NCBI RefSeq assembly: GCF_015832195.1
Contig: NC_052017.1
Location: forward strand, 77,873,801 to 77,937,800
DNA from: Motacilla alba alba
Taxonomy: Eukaryota; Chordata; Aves; Passeriformes; Motacillidae
Length of the DNA: 64,000 nt
Direction of reading: 5' to 3'
The notes beneath the pieces are model-generated. The model worked only from the letters and a program-made list of their open reading frames with translations. It was not told the origin of the DNA and did not search any database. Below, piece after piece: positions 36,851 through 50,800 of the stretch; positions within the stretch are counted from its first letter, which is position 1; each line of letters opens with the position of its first letter. The translations under genes and the position numbers were made by a program.

Positions 36851-39800
36851 TCTTCTGTATTGTGGAAGACACTTTTGAGGGATTGAAACTTAAATCAGTG
36901 TCCAGGTTAAATTTAATCAATCTTAGCATTAATCTCAAAGTTAACACAATCGCTTTCTAGGAAAAAAAAAAAATCTCTAATACTGGGTCCCAATTAAAAT
37001 AATCTCTCTGGCTTGAACGCCAACATTAGAGATGAGAGACAAAACTAATGTGCTTTGCTTGGCTGATTATCTAAGTCCTTCCACTGGCACCTTCTCAAAC
37101 TGACAGCAGTGGAGGAAGGCAGGGGCAGCAACTCAGTACTGTGGGGGTTGCTGTCAAGATGGGAGACAAGAAAACAACATGCAGTGCTATGGAAAAGGTT
37201 GAAAGTGGTTGGGAATTACTGGTGTATAACTGGTCCTGACTGAAACGTTTCATAAACATACTTAACTCAAGAAATATTTTGCAATTTCCTCAAATACGCC
37301 CCCCACTCTGCACACACACGTCTCTCATTATGGACTTAATGTGCAGTACAAGCATCTCCCTTTCACTTATGCAGCAAGAGGGTTTTGACATGTAAAATCT
37401 TTGGACACTATTGGAAAGTTACATGTGTGTGTGGCCCTCCTGCCAGCAACAAGGATATAGTTTACATTTAAAGAAGTTTTTAAAAGAATACTGCCTTGAC
37501 CCTCCTCTGGGGAAGGAGGAAGTCCCTGAAGTATAGCACTAATGACAATTTACATTGTTGTTTGGGGTTTTTTTCTGCTGAAGAAAAATGTTAAAGCCTC
37601 CTCGTTTTCAGTTTGGACAAATAGCAATGTCCAGAGTCACCTCAGAGGATCAGCAGTCATGACATTTTCCTACAGTGGGCCCTGCTACCTGCCATGAACT
37701 GTTCTTCCCTCAGCCAATCAGGCATCAATCCACCCCTCTTTCTAAAAACAATTAAACTTCCCTGCCACTCTGCTCAGTTTGTTATTTCAGCATTTTAGAA
37801 AGTGGACAATACAGAGAGCTAAATACATTCCACCAGGAATCTCCCTTAAAGGTGATTCTTCAGCAGCTGCTTTTGTTTTTCAACTCCCAGGAAACCCATA
37901 AGAAATCTCTTCTATGCCAGAGGTTGCCAAACACTTGCAGAAGACCATCTCTTTCTCTTCTCTTCTCCCCTGTCCACCTTCATCTTTCCACTCCAGCCCT
38001 GGAAGCGACTGCAGCACACAAGGAGATGAGTTTATCCCAGGCACAGTTAGGGTTAATTGGCTTGAAACTCTGCTCCCTTTTCAGTAGAAAGTCGTCCCAA
38101 ATTTATTAATGCATTTAAACCTAAGATATTTTAGGTTCACCCATAGGCCTTCCTTGTCTTTCCTACATCCCTTGAGATGTAAACAGAACACTCATAATTT
38201 TTTAGGTTTCTCTGCCATCTGCTCTTTGGGCTAAGTGGGGAAGTGCAATGCAGGGGGGTAATTTTCACTTTAGGCCTCAGCCAACAGGCTTATACACACA
38301 TTTTACAACTTGCAGTGAAAATAAACTGATGTAAATAACATTTTCTGCAGTCATCTGGGTCCTCTACAGCAGTGTTCAGCCCAAGAACCTGAGAAAAGAT
38401 GGAAAATGGAAAATGCCTCTAGAGAAGAGAGAGTGTTTATATGAAGAGATATGGGTCTTTGACCACAGCTACAAGAGAATATAGGTGAGAAAGTGAGAAG
38501 GGGAGATACATAAAGCACATGATGTGCAGCAGGATGTTGGGCAGTAGAAACAGTGAGAAGAGAACTTGTACATTTTCTTTTCCTGGAGAAAGTAAGGAGT
38601 TCCAGTCAAGCAAAGTGCTGAGAAAGCCTATTCACAACACACTGGCAAGGAGGACTGAAGAAACTTGAATAATTGGATGGGAGGGATCAAAGTTTGGAAG
38701 AGCTGAGCCCTTGGCACTTTTTCCCAAGGAAAGTGATGCATTCACATTGCATGTGGTTCTTGCACAACTGCCTCAGCATGGCACTTGAAACAGCCCTGTA
38801 CCTGGAGAGTCACAGCACCAACCCCAGCCCAACACAGAGTCTGATCCCCTGACATCCTCACTCTGCTGCTTCTGCCTAAACCCCTTCACCATTCCCTGCC
38901 CCTCCCACTTGTAGCAAAAGTGTTCTCAACCTGTTTTGCTAAGGCTAATAAAGGAGGCAGAGCTGAATGGACCCATGGTTTCTCATTTGCATGAAAGAGT
39001 ACTGCAAGCACAAAAACATCAGGGAAGAGGCAGGGGTGGGGGACAGGTGAGGCCATGTCTGTTGTCTCAGCTCCATTTGCTAAGTCCCTGGTGTCCCAGG
39101 GAGATAGTAAGTGTCAACCAAAGCAATGGAATGGGGCTACACAGATATGCAGATGTGGAAACTGTCACTATTTGTGCATTAAAAAAGGAAAACAAGAGAG
39201 GATGCTAAACTCCATATTTTTTCTGGCACTTTATGAACCTCAGGGCTGGCAAAGATGAGTGTTAGGTGCATTTGGTGTGATGGTATAAGCAGAGAAACAC
39301 AGAGCACCATCCCCAGTGAGTAATCTACCCCAATTAATTACCACTAAAAGGGAGAGAGATGGGGAGGAATGGAAAAGGAGAGGGAGAGTACATAAAAATG
39401 ACATGTTCTCTTTTCCTAGGCAAATTTATGCCAGTCAAATACTTTCTGCATCCCCAGAGCTTCTGAGGTGGTCAGCTTGAGTTGTTGTTTTCTTCTTAAG
39501 TGGCCTATCCACAGCAAATGCTAGAAGCTATATTTTACAGCATTGTTCCTGAAGAAAATTTTCTAGCTTTTTTTAAAATTTATGTACCCACATGAGAGAA
39601 TCATGCAGTCTGTCCATTGATCACAACCTGAAATTTCCCTCGTGGATCTACAATGTCAAGTGAATTGACCCACTGCTCTGTGCCTCACCTTAGGACGCAA
39701 AGGGGTGAACAACAATTCCATCTTACAGAAAGGTTCAGAAACCAGAACTATTTCTTCTTCCTCAACATTTTCTGCAGTGCTTCACTTTGATACTTTCGAA

Positions 39801-42800
39801 ATAAGTAGAGGTTTAGTATCTCTTCAGAGAAACTATTCCCTGCTTGGTAACAGTAGACACCAAAATAATTTTCTTCTTCCATCTCTTCTGCTTCCCCACA
39901 TCACTTTCATCACTTAAAAAAGAATGTCAGACCTTGCCTAATTTCTGAGAGGGTATTGTGTATCCTCTCCATATACTAGAAACTGGCACTTGAAACCCAG
40001 GTTAAAGACCACATATTGCCAGATAAAGAAGCTGAATCAGTCACCTCAGAAAGTCTACTCAGTTTATAGCACCTCTAACTCACTGCAGTGTGTTTTCAAA
40101 CAAGAAAGCTGAATCCACATCGCTCACCCACTGAGAAAAAACATTTTAAAGTTGATACACATCTGGATTATTTCTTCCAAGTCTGATTAAACAAATATAA
40201 AACAAACCGAGTCTGCTTCCAGGTCCAGCTGACACCCAAGTGAAGATGTTGGCAGGAGTGTCTGTCATGAGATCCTGGCAAGCCCAGCTCCAGCTCCCAA
40301 TCCTGCCCCGGCTAGTTTTCTGGGGTCCATTTGTTTCTAAAAAAGTTATCTTCTTCTTGTGACTTCCACTTTAGAGGCAAGTGTTATTCCTCTCCCTGCA
40401 GCCTTTCCCAGGACTGGAAGGAGAGGAAACAATGACACGACAGTGTAGGAAATAAATGCAGCCATGTTCTCAAATCCATGCAGCTCAGAAAGGGGACAGG
40501 TAAGTGTTGCTCGTTGCCTCTGCCTCTCACAGAAATTGAAGGAAGGAGAAGGAGGGAAGCTCCAAGGAGGAAGGCTCTAGGTCCACAGCAGAGAGTGGGA
40601 GCATGGATAGAAATGTCTTGGGAATGATACAGGCTTGCTTGGCACACGGCAGTGGCTGTGCTGCTCAGACTCCAGCATGACAGCTCTCACACTGCCATAG
40701 CAAAATAAAATTTCTGACTCCTCTTCTGCCTGACTGATTTATACACAAGTAACCTTACAGCTGTCAGACTCCACGGCGAATAATCAGATCCTGACAGAGG
40801 AGAACTTTTCCCCACGTCCCTTTCCAAGGATGCATCTACCAATCAGTGGAACTCCGAACCACCCAGCCTCATCATTAGCAATAATGAAGGCACTACCAAA
40901 ATCTTAGGCAATATGTTTAGGATAAATTTAAATTCTCTCTGCTCTTGGTTCAATCTTATTTCTTCCCTTCTACCGTGGTCCCTCTCCCACTTGCTTCTAC
41001 ACCCACAGCCCTGACATATGGCCTGAATTACACCTTCCCTTCTTTGCAGGATTGAAATCATCTCACCTGCCCATCAACTTGTCATGGACCAGCCACCAGA
41101 ATGAATCACCTGCTGGAACTACGATGACACCTAAGCATGCCACCCTCTGCTGTAGGGATGGCAGGGCCAAGCAGACCCAACAGCTGCCTCCCTCTGGTAA
41201 CCACAAAAGGGAGTCAGAAGGTAGATGATGACTTCATCCACTGCCCCAACAGATTCAAACTGCTTGAGAGAGACACCTAGGTTTGTTCCCTCCACCTTTA
41301 TGCTTTTTTTGTTTTAGTTCAAAAGATTTCTTTTGGAAGATTTGCAACCAAAATAAAGTACTATAAAAACCAGAAACTATTATAAAATTACTTTTTTCAA
41401 GTTATTTTTTGTTCTACTCCTGTTTCTGTGGCTGAGAGGGGCAAACACCACAATCACATGCATAGGCATGAGCTAGAGCAGCGTGCAAGAACTCAGGGAG
41501 CCAAGCATCCCTCTAGAAAACCCGTATTGGGCACAGAGAATAATTGTTTAAATGTGGAACAGTCTGGCTCCCTGTCTGAGGTGATCAGTCACAGACATTT
41601 TGGAGATGCATTGAGTTTTAAGGAAGGCAATATAATGACCTGAAAAATTAGGTTTGTTGGCTTTACCAATAATTAATTCCTTGCAAACTTGGTTTACTTG
41701 CAAAATGTGTCTTATGTCACCAAATTCCTACAACTTGTGGATGTAAAACAGCACAAAATCTACTTTCAGGATTTGAGATTTGCTACACCAGACTCAGATT
41801 CAGTCATTTATTTATAAATTCTGAAATGTTTGTGGCTAGTCTCATTTTAACAGCCACTTAATTAGGCATGCTCAGTCTTCTATAGAGCTTAGAGCTGTGA
41901 TCCAGGATCCTAAGACCCATTTTGAGAAGACTGGAATAGTCTTGTGGATGCAAAGATAAGAAGATGGCAGTCCAACCAAGTGACTCAAGTATTGTGTAAA
42001 CAGTTGACTGTTTGGACTCATTTTCAAGAGTTTCTGTCCCTTATCCTTAGCAATATTCAAATTAAGGCAAAACACTGCTGTTGCATTTGTCTCAGACTAA
42101 ATAGATTTCAATCATTGCTCTACTGGGAATGAAACTAAACATTAAACAAGTTAATCTTCATCTAAATGGGTTGTAAAGCAGCTTTTCTCCATTAAAAAAA
42201 AAATGTAAGCTACTTAAGAAATAAAGTGTTCAGGTTAATACCATGTCTGCATGTCTACATATGTCTCTCACCAAAATCTATACAATTTTTTGTGGCTTTA
42301 TAAGATTTGTCAATGATACATTACATATGTAGTAAAAGGAAAATACCATCACACGTCATCATTTCTCTAATGTAAATTCTTATGCATCACAAGAGGAAAT
42401 TCTACTCACAATATGAGGGTACGAGCTAGGTGTACAGTTTCCAGTGAAGTGTTCTCTCTGAATCACAACCATCTTCTCTGGCCTTAAAAATTGATTAAGA
42501 GATCAAGTGTGCTTAATAGCATATAACAAAGAGAGGCTTTCATGACAGGGAGTGGCAACCAGACAGATGTGACATATAAATAAATTTTTTTTGCTCTTGA
42601 GGAATTAAGCAAAACAGCTTGGCTCAGCTAGACTATATCAGCTCAGCAGAATGGAAAAGATGCATCCAGGAGATACTCAACAAATGGGATGCTTTTGTGT
42701 TTGTGATATCCACTCCTTTAAGTCACCATAGTAACTCGACTTCTGCTCCAGGGATCGCCTACAAGAAAACAGACGGAAACATTGGCCTAGAGATTGTGCT

Positions 42801-43261
42801 GCCATCTGGGAGCATGCTGTGGGGCAGCAGTCTGCTACTTTAATTATATCTATTTAAAAAAAAATGTTGCTGATCATTAAACAGATCAAATCCCTCCAGT
42901 TTATCCATCATGTAAGGCTACTTACATGGCTAAGACTAGCCCAGACCTAGACTGTAAGTTAATGCTGCCCTAATTTTCTGCTGACTTAAGGCTGCCTTAC
43001 CTCCCACTATCCAGAGAGTGCCAATATTTCTTACTGTCCTCAGTCTCTCAGCAGCACAGCTCCCAACTGTAAACAGGCTGTAAGAGCACAGCTGGCTCAG
43101 CAGAACTGGGATCCAGGAACTGCTATCTGCTGTGCAAAAGCCAAAAAAAGCTTTGGGGAACATAACAGAAATGACCAGAGTGGCTCTCAGACTGTATCAC
43201 TAGTCTGTTGCACTATTGAAATCCCGAGATGCAGTGAGGAAATGCTTTTAAGAAAAACTAA
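36851..43261. other. Gene-free unique DNA
   Basis: About 6.4 kb without a recognisable gene or repeat. The open frames are short (up to about 90 codons) and have no domain I know. An open frame at 42619-42843 shows moderately varied amino-acid use but no neighbouring splice pattern or similarity I recognise. Confidence 0.5.
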
Positions 43262-43306
43262 GGGAGGGGGGAGGTGGGGGGCAGGGGATGAGGGGTGGAG
43301 AAGGGG
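43262..43306 (+). repeat. G-rich tract with quadruplex-forming pattern
   Basis: G runs of 3, 6, 6, 4, 4 and 4 (some separated by GG) with loops of one to seven bases, a textbook G-quadruplex pattern on the plus strand. It sits in AT-rich DNA with no gene nearby. Confidence 0.8.
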
Positions 43307-43768
43307 AAATAATCTCATGTTTGCAGGCTCACATGCCTTTGGGCTTTTTTTCCCAGCCTGAAAGAAAATCTTCTGTTTTGATTTCTGCATGTCAGGTACT
43401 GAAGTAAGAACAGAGCACCCCAGTGCAGCACAGGGTTCTTTTCATGCACATACTGGCAGCTCCCTTCTGTGCAACTTTCTTTTTATGGGACCTGTGCCAG
43501 AGTTGTCATACAAATAGTCTGAGGAAAAGCATGATTGAATAAGGTGTGGTTGTATCCTTTTACAGGCAACTAATGTCCATAAGCACTAATAATTCACACC
43601 TAAAGATTTTCTTTCTTTCCTGTCTCAATAGTGCAGCTGATTCATCCCACACAGAGTTTGTTTTGCCTTACTCTAACCCCATGACCTACTTTAAAGGTTG
43701 GGCTTTGTTTTGTACAGGTTTTACAGACAGATAAACTCTCACCAAATCAATCCTGCCCATTCTTAATT

Positions 43769-43866
43769 AAAAAAAAAAAAAAAAACACACAAAAAAACCA
43801 AAAAAACAAACAAAAAAAAAACCAAACCAACAAACAACAAACCAAACAACTCAAAACAAACCAAAC
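43769..43866. repeat. A-rich CAAA low-complexity tract
   Basis: Seventeen A, then irregular ACACACAAAAAAACC, CAAACAAAAAAAAACC and CCAAACAACTC units. Same style as the tracts at 3791, 7441 and 21790. The sequence before it shows no retroelement. Confidence 0.85.
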
Positions 43867-44128
43867 TTCTTTAAGGCCGCCTGTAACTGCTCCAGAGGCA
43901 GAACCTTTACGGTGCCTCTATCGCCTCGGGCAGTGTTTCCATCTCATCCTAGGAAGCAGTTTAAGACACAACAGCACCATCTACCGAGATGAGCTTCTGT
44001 AAACCCTAGCATGCCTTGCCAAGTGTGTTAATGGTATAATTAATTACCTTGTTGTTAGTTACAAGTAGGAAACTTATTTCATCTTGCAATGAAAACCGTT
44101 TAACTTCACCTATGATTGGTGCTTTTTG

Positions 44129-44492
44129 TCCTGATTATCCTGGAGAAGAGTGAGAGGGGATCTCATCAATACATACAAATAGCTCAAAGGCAGGTGTCGA
44201 GAAGATGGTGCCAGGTTCTTTATAGTGGTGCCCAGCAACAGGATGAAGAGCAACGGTCATAAACCAAAGCACAAGAAGTTTCACCTCAACATGAGGAAAA
44301 ATTTCTTTGCATTGAGGATGACAGAGCACTGGAACAGGCTGCCAGGGTAGGTCATGATTTTTCCCTCGTTAAAGACATTCAAACCCCAACTGGACACATT
44401 CCTGTGTAACCTGCTCTAGGTGACCCTGCCTTGGCAGGAGGGTTGGATGAGATGATTTCCAGAGGTCCCTTCCAACCCTAATGGTTCTGTGG
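44129..44492 (+). mobile_element. CR1 LINE 3' fragment
   Basis: From CTGGAGAAGAGTGAGAGGGG to CTTCCAACCCTAATGGTTCTGT the sequence follows the end of CR1 ORF2 and its 3' UTR. It includes the CTCAACATGAGGAAAAATTT and CACTGGAACAGGCTGCCAGG strings characteristic of avian CR1. It is in plus orientation and truncated at the 5' end. The final terminus TGGTTCTGTGG is a degenerate CR1 3' octamer. Confidence 0.92.
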
Positions 44493-45927
44493 TCCTCAAA
44501 GCTGGGGAAAACTCTGCTCCCATACCAGCACCAAGAGTTAAGAACAACATTGGTTATTCATCACACAGATGATATTTTGTGGGTGAGATGCTTAATTTGT
44601 ACTGCTGAATATATTATTTAAAAAGGAGGGAGTCAAAATACCTGTTTCAACCTGGTAATATAAAAAAATCTCCTACTGAAATACACAAACATTTAAGCAA
44701 GTTTTCCACACAAGTAAACAATTAAGATAGCGCCTTTATTTATTTTTTTTTCTGTGAAAGTGGTAAACCTAGAAAACTGGTTTGAACCAGCTATTTTATT
44801 GACTACATTCAGGTGATTCATAGTGAAGTGTCGGAAAAGTAGCAATCAGGTGGCATTCAGCCTTAGAAACTATATTAGCTTAATATTCCAAAGCATTTTT
44901 CATCACCCTTTTATGACTTTAAATGCAATTTCTTTTCAACCGGTATCAAATGATCATCCACAACTGTGGCAAGATGATCTTCCAGTATTTTTTTTTTTTA
45001 ATCACGCATATATTATTTCTAGGCACCCAGCTTAATATGACTTGACATTGCCTTTGAGCCAGTGCCTAAAAATGCATTCTGCCTGGCTGGCTGCCTGGCT
45101 GATTTGCTTAAATCTGCTTTTAAGAAACACTGAAGACATTGAGATTCTGTCTCACTTAAACAAATAAATACAGTCTGCTTTGTAGAAAGCAGATACTGTG
45201 TACTTCCTCTTCCTCTTTTTGTTCCTGTTTAATAGGGTCTGGAGACTGATTAAAACAGGGAAAAAACCCACAAAAAAAAAAGACAAAACGTCAAAGAAAA
45301 ATTCTTGTAAGAGGTTTTCAAAGAGAAAAAGCTAGATTCATATCTACAGCAGGTTTTACAGAATTTCACCATCTTTTACCATTGCTTCTCTGTGGTTTGA
45401 CACACCTTAGGCTACAGTATTAAACTGACAGATACTGATATATGATGTTCAGAGACATCCTCTTCAATCAAACACCTGAAAATGCATGAGAAAGAAGTGA
45501 ACCTGGGTCAAGAATGCAATCCAATCTGCTTTAGCATTTTCAGATACATTGTTTGCATTTGTCTGGACCTTAAGTACAGTCAACTGCAAATATGATTCTG
45601 CATTTCAAAATTCAATCTCACCTTACTCCGATCTCACTTTCCCACCTCCTACTTGGGTTTTTTTTAAGCTTTGGATCTGATTTTTTAGCTTTTAAGGACT
45701 CATCAATGCTACTTACATAGCACAACATAGTGCTACTTAAGTAGTGTGACTCGTTATGTAAGTAGTAAGACCATTTAAGGACTATGACACCTTAACATCT
45801 CTGTAGCTTCATATATAGCAGGGACAGCCAACAGTGTCCTGGGCTCTGTCAACAGGGTCACAGCCAGCACATGGAGGGGAGGAATTCTATCTGTTCAGCA
45901 CTTGTGAGATTTCATTTTCAATCGTTG
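44493..45927. other. Gene-free unique DNA between two CR1 copies
   Basis: AT-rich with short A and T runs (44743-44751, 44990-44999, 45273-45281). No gene recognised. Confidence 0.5.
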
Positions 45928-46275
45928 GTGTCTAATTTTGGACCCCTGATGCAGGATGGACATCAATAAACTGAAGGGAGTTCAGTGTTTGGGGACTGGA
46001 ACACTGTCCTCTGAGGAGGGCTGAGGGACAGGGGCTTTTTCTGGCCTGAAGAGCCGAAGGCACTGGAGACACCTCCTGGCAGATTTCCAGTACATCCAAG
46101 GAGATCATTGAGAAGATGGAGACAAGTGCATCTTAAGGCTTCATTACAGTGATGCACAGTCGAGGGATGGAAAGCAATGAGCATAAACTGAAACATGAGA
46201 GCTGTGACCTGTTTATGGCAACAGTGGAGGAGTGGTAGAGATTACCCACAGAGGCTGTGAAGACACCAACCTCAC
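45928..46275 (+). mobile_element. Diverged CR1 LINE fragment
   Basis: The strings TTTTGGACCCCTGATGCAGGATGGACATC, GGGGACTGGAACACTGTCCT, TGAGGAGGGCTGAGGGACAGGGGC and CACAGAGGCTGTG line up in order with CR1 ORF2 C-terminal DNA. It is more decayed than the copies at 16909 and 44129 and overlaps the same ORF2 segment, so it is an older, separate insertion. Boundaries are approximate. Confidence 0.75.
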
Positions 46276-49200
46276 CACTTAAGAGCAGTAAGTTACTGTC
46301 CCTATCTGCACCTTCTCTCTTTCCTTACCTCCAGTACTTCACGGATTGTCATCGTGCCTCTTCACCCCTCGTTTTTACTTTAATGATGAACAGGAACACC
46401 TTTTAGCTATCCATATGCTCTCCTGTAAAAAAATTTGAGCTTCATGAACCCTCCAAGTTTAAGCTCTAACAGTCTAATAACAATGGGAAAACAAATTCAC
46501 TCCGTACTTCATTCAACACTATTGCACATGTTAACACAAATGACAGCAACAGCACTTAACCATTTCACACAGCTGGAATTTTCCTGAATGTTCTCTTGAT
46601 GGTGGGGATTAAAATATTACAAAAGAATTTCATTAATAAGATCAAGGCCTGGGGTTACAATATGAGGAAGCAACACTTCCTCACTTCCTCTTAAACACTG
46701 TATTATCATCAATGTAAAATGACAGCATTATATTTTGCTGATGTTTGAGAAAAAACCTCCCAAATCTGAGGTGCAGCTGAGAAAAAAAAACCCTACCAAG
46801 CATCCAAATAGGTCATGGAGGGTTGCCTTTGGGAGCAGGGAACACCAATTTGTCCTCCATTTGTGCAGAGCCTAACACAAAAAACTACTCATACACGACA
46901 AGGGCTCACAAGCACTGCAGCAACATAAATCCAAGGGTGAGCATAGTAGACTTATACTGGTGTGTATTACAAATAACGGAATGTGTCCCTTGGCAATAAA
47001 ACCTGGTTCTGATAACCATCAGGCCCTGTATGTATATAATTATGCATACAAAACTGGATCCAAGTTGAATACCTGCTTCAAAAATATCCTTCAAGCCACA
47101 TTTTTTAAGTTCTTCAGTTTAACATGGTAAAAGCACATAAAAAATAATCTTTGTATTATCCAAGTCACTCCTTTGTACAACTGTTTTTTCTCCTAGCATC
47201 TTGTCTGTGATAGAAGCACATTAAAACACTAAAAGATAACCATCAGGAAGGCATACATGAACATCATATGCAGGAGTGAGTTTAAGGCCCTTTCAAATTT
47301 TGGCTCAAAGTTTAATAAGAGCAGAAATTTTGAGACATTTCTGTATACTGGTTAATGTTAAGGTATGTTTTCCATTCCTGAAGGATCCTGCCAAATCTAA
47401 GAGAGGGGAGAAGGGGGGAAGATATAAAGTGTTCATTGTTCCTGCTGAGTTTCCTTCTTGTGTTTTTTTTCATTTTATCATTTAAAAAGAGTATTGTTTT
47501 ACTTCAAAACTATTATACAATAGGGAAGAGAACTTGGACCCTTAATTCAGCAAGTGAACTTTATCCAAGTTTTGTGCATATGAACAGTTCCCGTAACTCT
47601 TGTGTAACTTATTACAGGTGTAAATTGAGACATGATAAGACATTTTAACTCAGATGTGTTTACATAATGCTCTTGGATTTTTCTTTGATCATTTCTGCAA
47701 AACATTCGCCCCACTCACTTGAGGATATAGAAAGAGAGGTGCCAGCATTATTCAGAGACTTACTCTGTTTGGATCATAGTTATTACTACTACTATTTCTT
47801 CTTCTCCTTCCTTCCTGTATGCTTGGCATCCTGCACAGGAAGGTTGGGGCGGGGGGTGGCTGGAACCCATAAAAACAGCAGTATGTGGTGGGTGAGCAAT
47901 GGAAGTAATAGAACAGCAACAGAGAGAAGTAATCTGGTCTGAGAACAGGTACTTTTTCTGCCTTTTTTTTTTTTTTAATTTTAATTTAGAAAGTATGCTT
48001 TTTTTTATTTTTAAGGACGAGACCTAATCCATTTTACATATGTGAGGCTCATGGTTAGGAGCTGAAAGAGAACTGGACAAAGGTCTGACATTAGAGATAG
48101 GGCTACAGAGAAGGACAATACCCGAGTCTGAACAATGGGACAATAAGGCCAAAATTAAAGGCAGGAGGAAAGAGAGAAGAAGGTGTAAGCACAGGCAAAA
48201 GCATCCGTGTTTTTATGGAGTGAAGGAAATGGCAAAAAAACATTCAATCTTCCCAACAGAAAGGATGTAGCAGAGCCACAAGTCAGGTTATGTAGTCACA
48301 CAATACTGCTGTCAGAGCTGCAGGATCAGGGCCCCATCCCCAAAACAACAGAAAGAAGACCCCTGAATGAAGGTCACCAGATTCTATGAGATATAAAACA
48401 GGTATTGCAAAGATATTGTCTTGTTTGTAATCACACACTATTGCATTTGAATAAACATTAATATCAGCAAAAATTAGTGATAGGGCAACAAGCATAAAAT
48501 TGCATCTCTCTCACAGGCTAGGTGACAAAACAAAATATGGGGAAAAGCAACCTACAAAGGGATTTGCTTGGGGAAAATGAAGATTGTATCTTTCACTAGT
48601 AGGAATAAAAAAGCCAAAACAATGGAGGGAGTAATTTCTCATTTAATCTTTTTTGACTTTCACCATGAAATGGATTTACCTCTACCTAGATATTGATATT
48701 TTTTGACTGTAACAGCTGGATTGGACATGAACTGACTATAAATGTTCTTTGCCTTGAGCAAAAAGCAGTGCAGGACATGAATTTTAGCCCATGAATGGGA
48801 TGCAGTTTTTCTCAGGCCTCAAATCAGGGGCATGAATCATGTGGAGTGAAATCAACCTCTACTACTAGATTACACCTACCTTACTGCTTGAGTCAGCCTG
48901 TCAAGGTGTGTGAGACACGACACAAAAACACCAGCCCTGTGCCAAGGACTTCACATATCCTTTTCACCACAAGCAAAGGAGGTTGGAAATACACTGATTT
49001 GAAACTATTTATTGTCTTTAGTATTGTATGCAGCTTCATGTTTTTGAAACTAAGCAGTTTCTATCAGTGCACTGAGTCTGTGTGGGTGGGGAGCAGGTGT
49101 GGCTATTACAGTTCAAAATGCAGGGCAGAAGTCTTCTGATGTTTACATAGACTTCTTGTAATAAATCCTGCACTGATGCACAGAGAGAGCTGGCTGGATC

Positions 49201-50589
49201 TGCAACAACTACATTAAGTAGGTTTGAAGCTAGGAAGGGTTTGTTCATTCAGACATGTCTGTGCTGTGCCAGCACTCAGAGGACTAGGACCCCAACCACT
49301 TGATGCAGAAGTTATATATACAAATATTCCCAAAACCAGGAAAAGAAACTGAACTTTTTTTTTTTTTGCAAAAATTATTCTTTGCCTGTTACATTCCATG
49401 CCAAAAAATACAGCGCATACATTCTCTTCAGCTCCTCAAAGACACAGGCTGAGTGCAGCTGATCAGACCACCAGCCAACTTTCTCTGTGAGCCTTACAGC
49501 AGGAGCAAAATGGCATCTTGCCCAGGAGCCAACCAGGGCATGCTTCTCCTGACTGCAGCTCCATGCCACAGCCAGCTGGAGAAAGGGAGCTGCTCCCACA
49601 TCACAGTCATGCTGGGCAGCCTCAGCTCAGTTCACATGCTCAGAGCTCAGAAGATAGGATGCTGAGGAAAACACTGTTGTCACAATGACTTCAGTGCAAA
49701 TGCCCAATTAAATCACAGAAATACAACCCTCTGAAACCAATTATTTTTTTCTTCACAGAGCTTTGGCAGTAACCAGCTATCTTTTCTTTAATCCGTAATA
49801 GTTAAAGGTGATGTGGGAGTAAAAATACGTGCTAAAAGAAACAACCAAACTCATGGCTTTCTCTCTTTTCGCCCTGCAGAACATAAATTATATTGATGAT
49901 TTCCTCACAACTGTGCCTAGTCTGGAGTTTGCCCAAAGTGTTTTCTAAAATTAATGCTCTAACTTAAAAAAAAAAAAAGATTGAAACACTTCCATGTTTA
50001 TTAGGCTTCTTCCTGATATTGTTTGACAGTATGAAGGATAGAATTCAGATGTCTAGGTACCCTTAGTAAGGAAAAACAAAACAGCATTTGGGCTAACCTA
50101 CTCTGCCAGAAACATATCTTGGGACCAAAATTAGCATTCACATTCTCTATTTTTAAACAGAAAGCCCTTTGTCCTCCACAGGTTACCTATCACCATTGTT
50201 TTCAGTTTTCAGCTAACTTCTCAGGAAAGGCAAAGAATCAAACAGCATGATAGAAATGTAAACAGCCATCATTTAAAACAACAGTGAGAAATGGTGTGGT
50301 TGGTCTGATCAGCCATCATGGAAATCACGGACATTCCTATGCATTTCTGCACAGGAATGTAGGCCACAGGGTAAGACTGGGAATTCCTGTCCGTAGCTAC
50401 TCAAGTGGCGTAGCTTACTCCTGAGCTGTTATATTTAGGCTGAATATTCAATTATCTAGACAAAATAGTCATAGAAGAAAGAAACTACCCTGTGGAGTTC
50501 ACATCTAAGGAGATCCTAGGCCTTATATGGACCTGGAAAAAAAAGGTAATTATTTCTTCTATTTCACTAAATACAGACAGAAACATGGG
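46276..50589. other. Gene-free unique DNA
   Basis: No gene, RNA gene or named repeat seen. T-rich patches occur at 47964-48012 and an A/T run at 49355-49368. Confidence 0.5.
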
Positions 50590-50800
50590 GTGGGGAGCAG
50601 AAATTTCTCCTGGGGCCACAGGGCCATCCCTGCCGGGTCTCTCCTGCCCTCGGCCCTGCTCCCGCTGTCCCCTTGGGGCTCGCAGGGCTGTTTCTCGCTC
50701 GCTTCCCCTGGCTCAGCCCTGGCTGCCGGGCAGCGTTTCGCCCTCCCTTGCCCAGGCTTTCCCCGGGGCTGAGGGGCTCAGCCGTGCCCTGCGGCAAATG
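50590..50800. other. Orphan GC-rich, CpG-containing island
   Basis: About 200 bases of GC-rich DNA with clustered CpG (CTCGCTCGC, GCCGGGCAGCG, CCCCGGGG) in an AT-rich surrounding. A 123-codon open frame (50492-50863, plus) covers it and has no recognised domain; GC-rich DNA produces such frames by chance. It could be a small CpG island for a non-coding transcript, an enhancer, or part of a GC-rich repeat I cannot identify. Confidence 0.55.
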
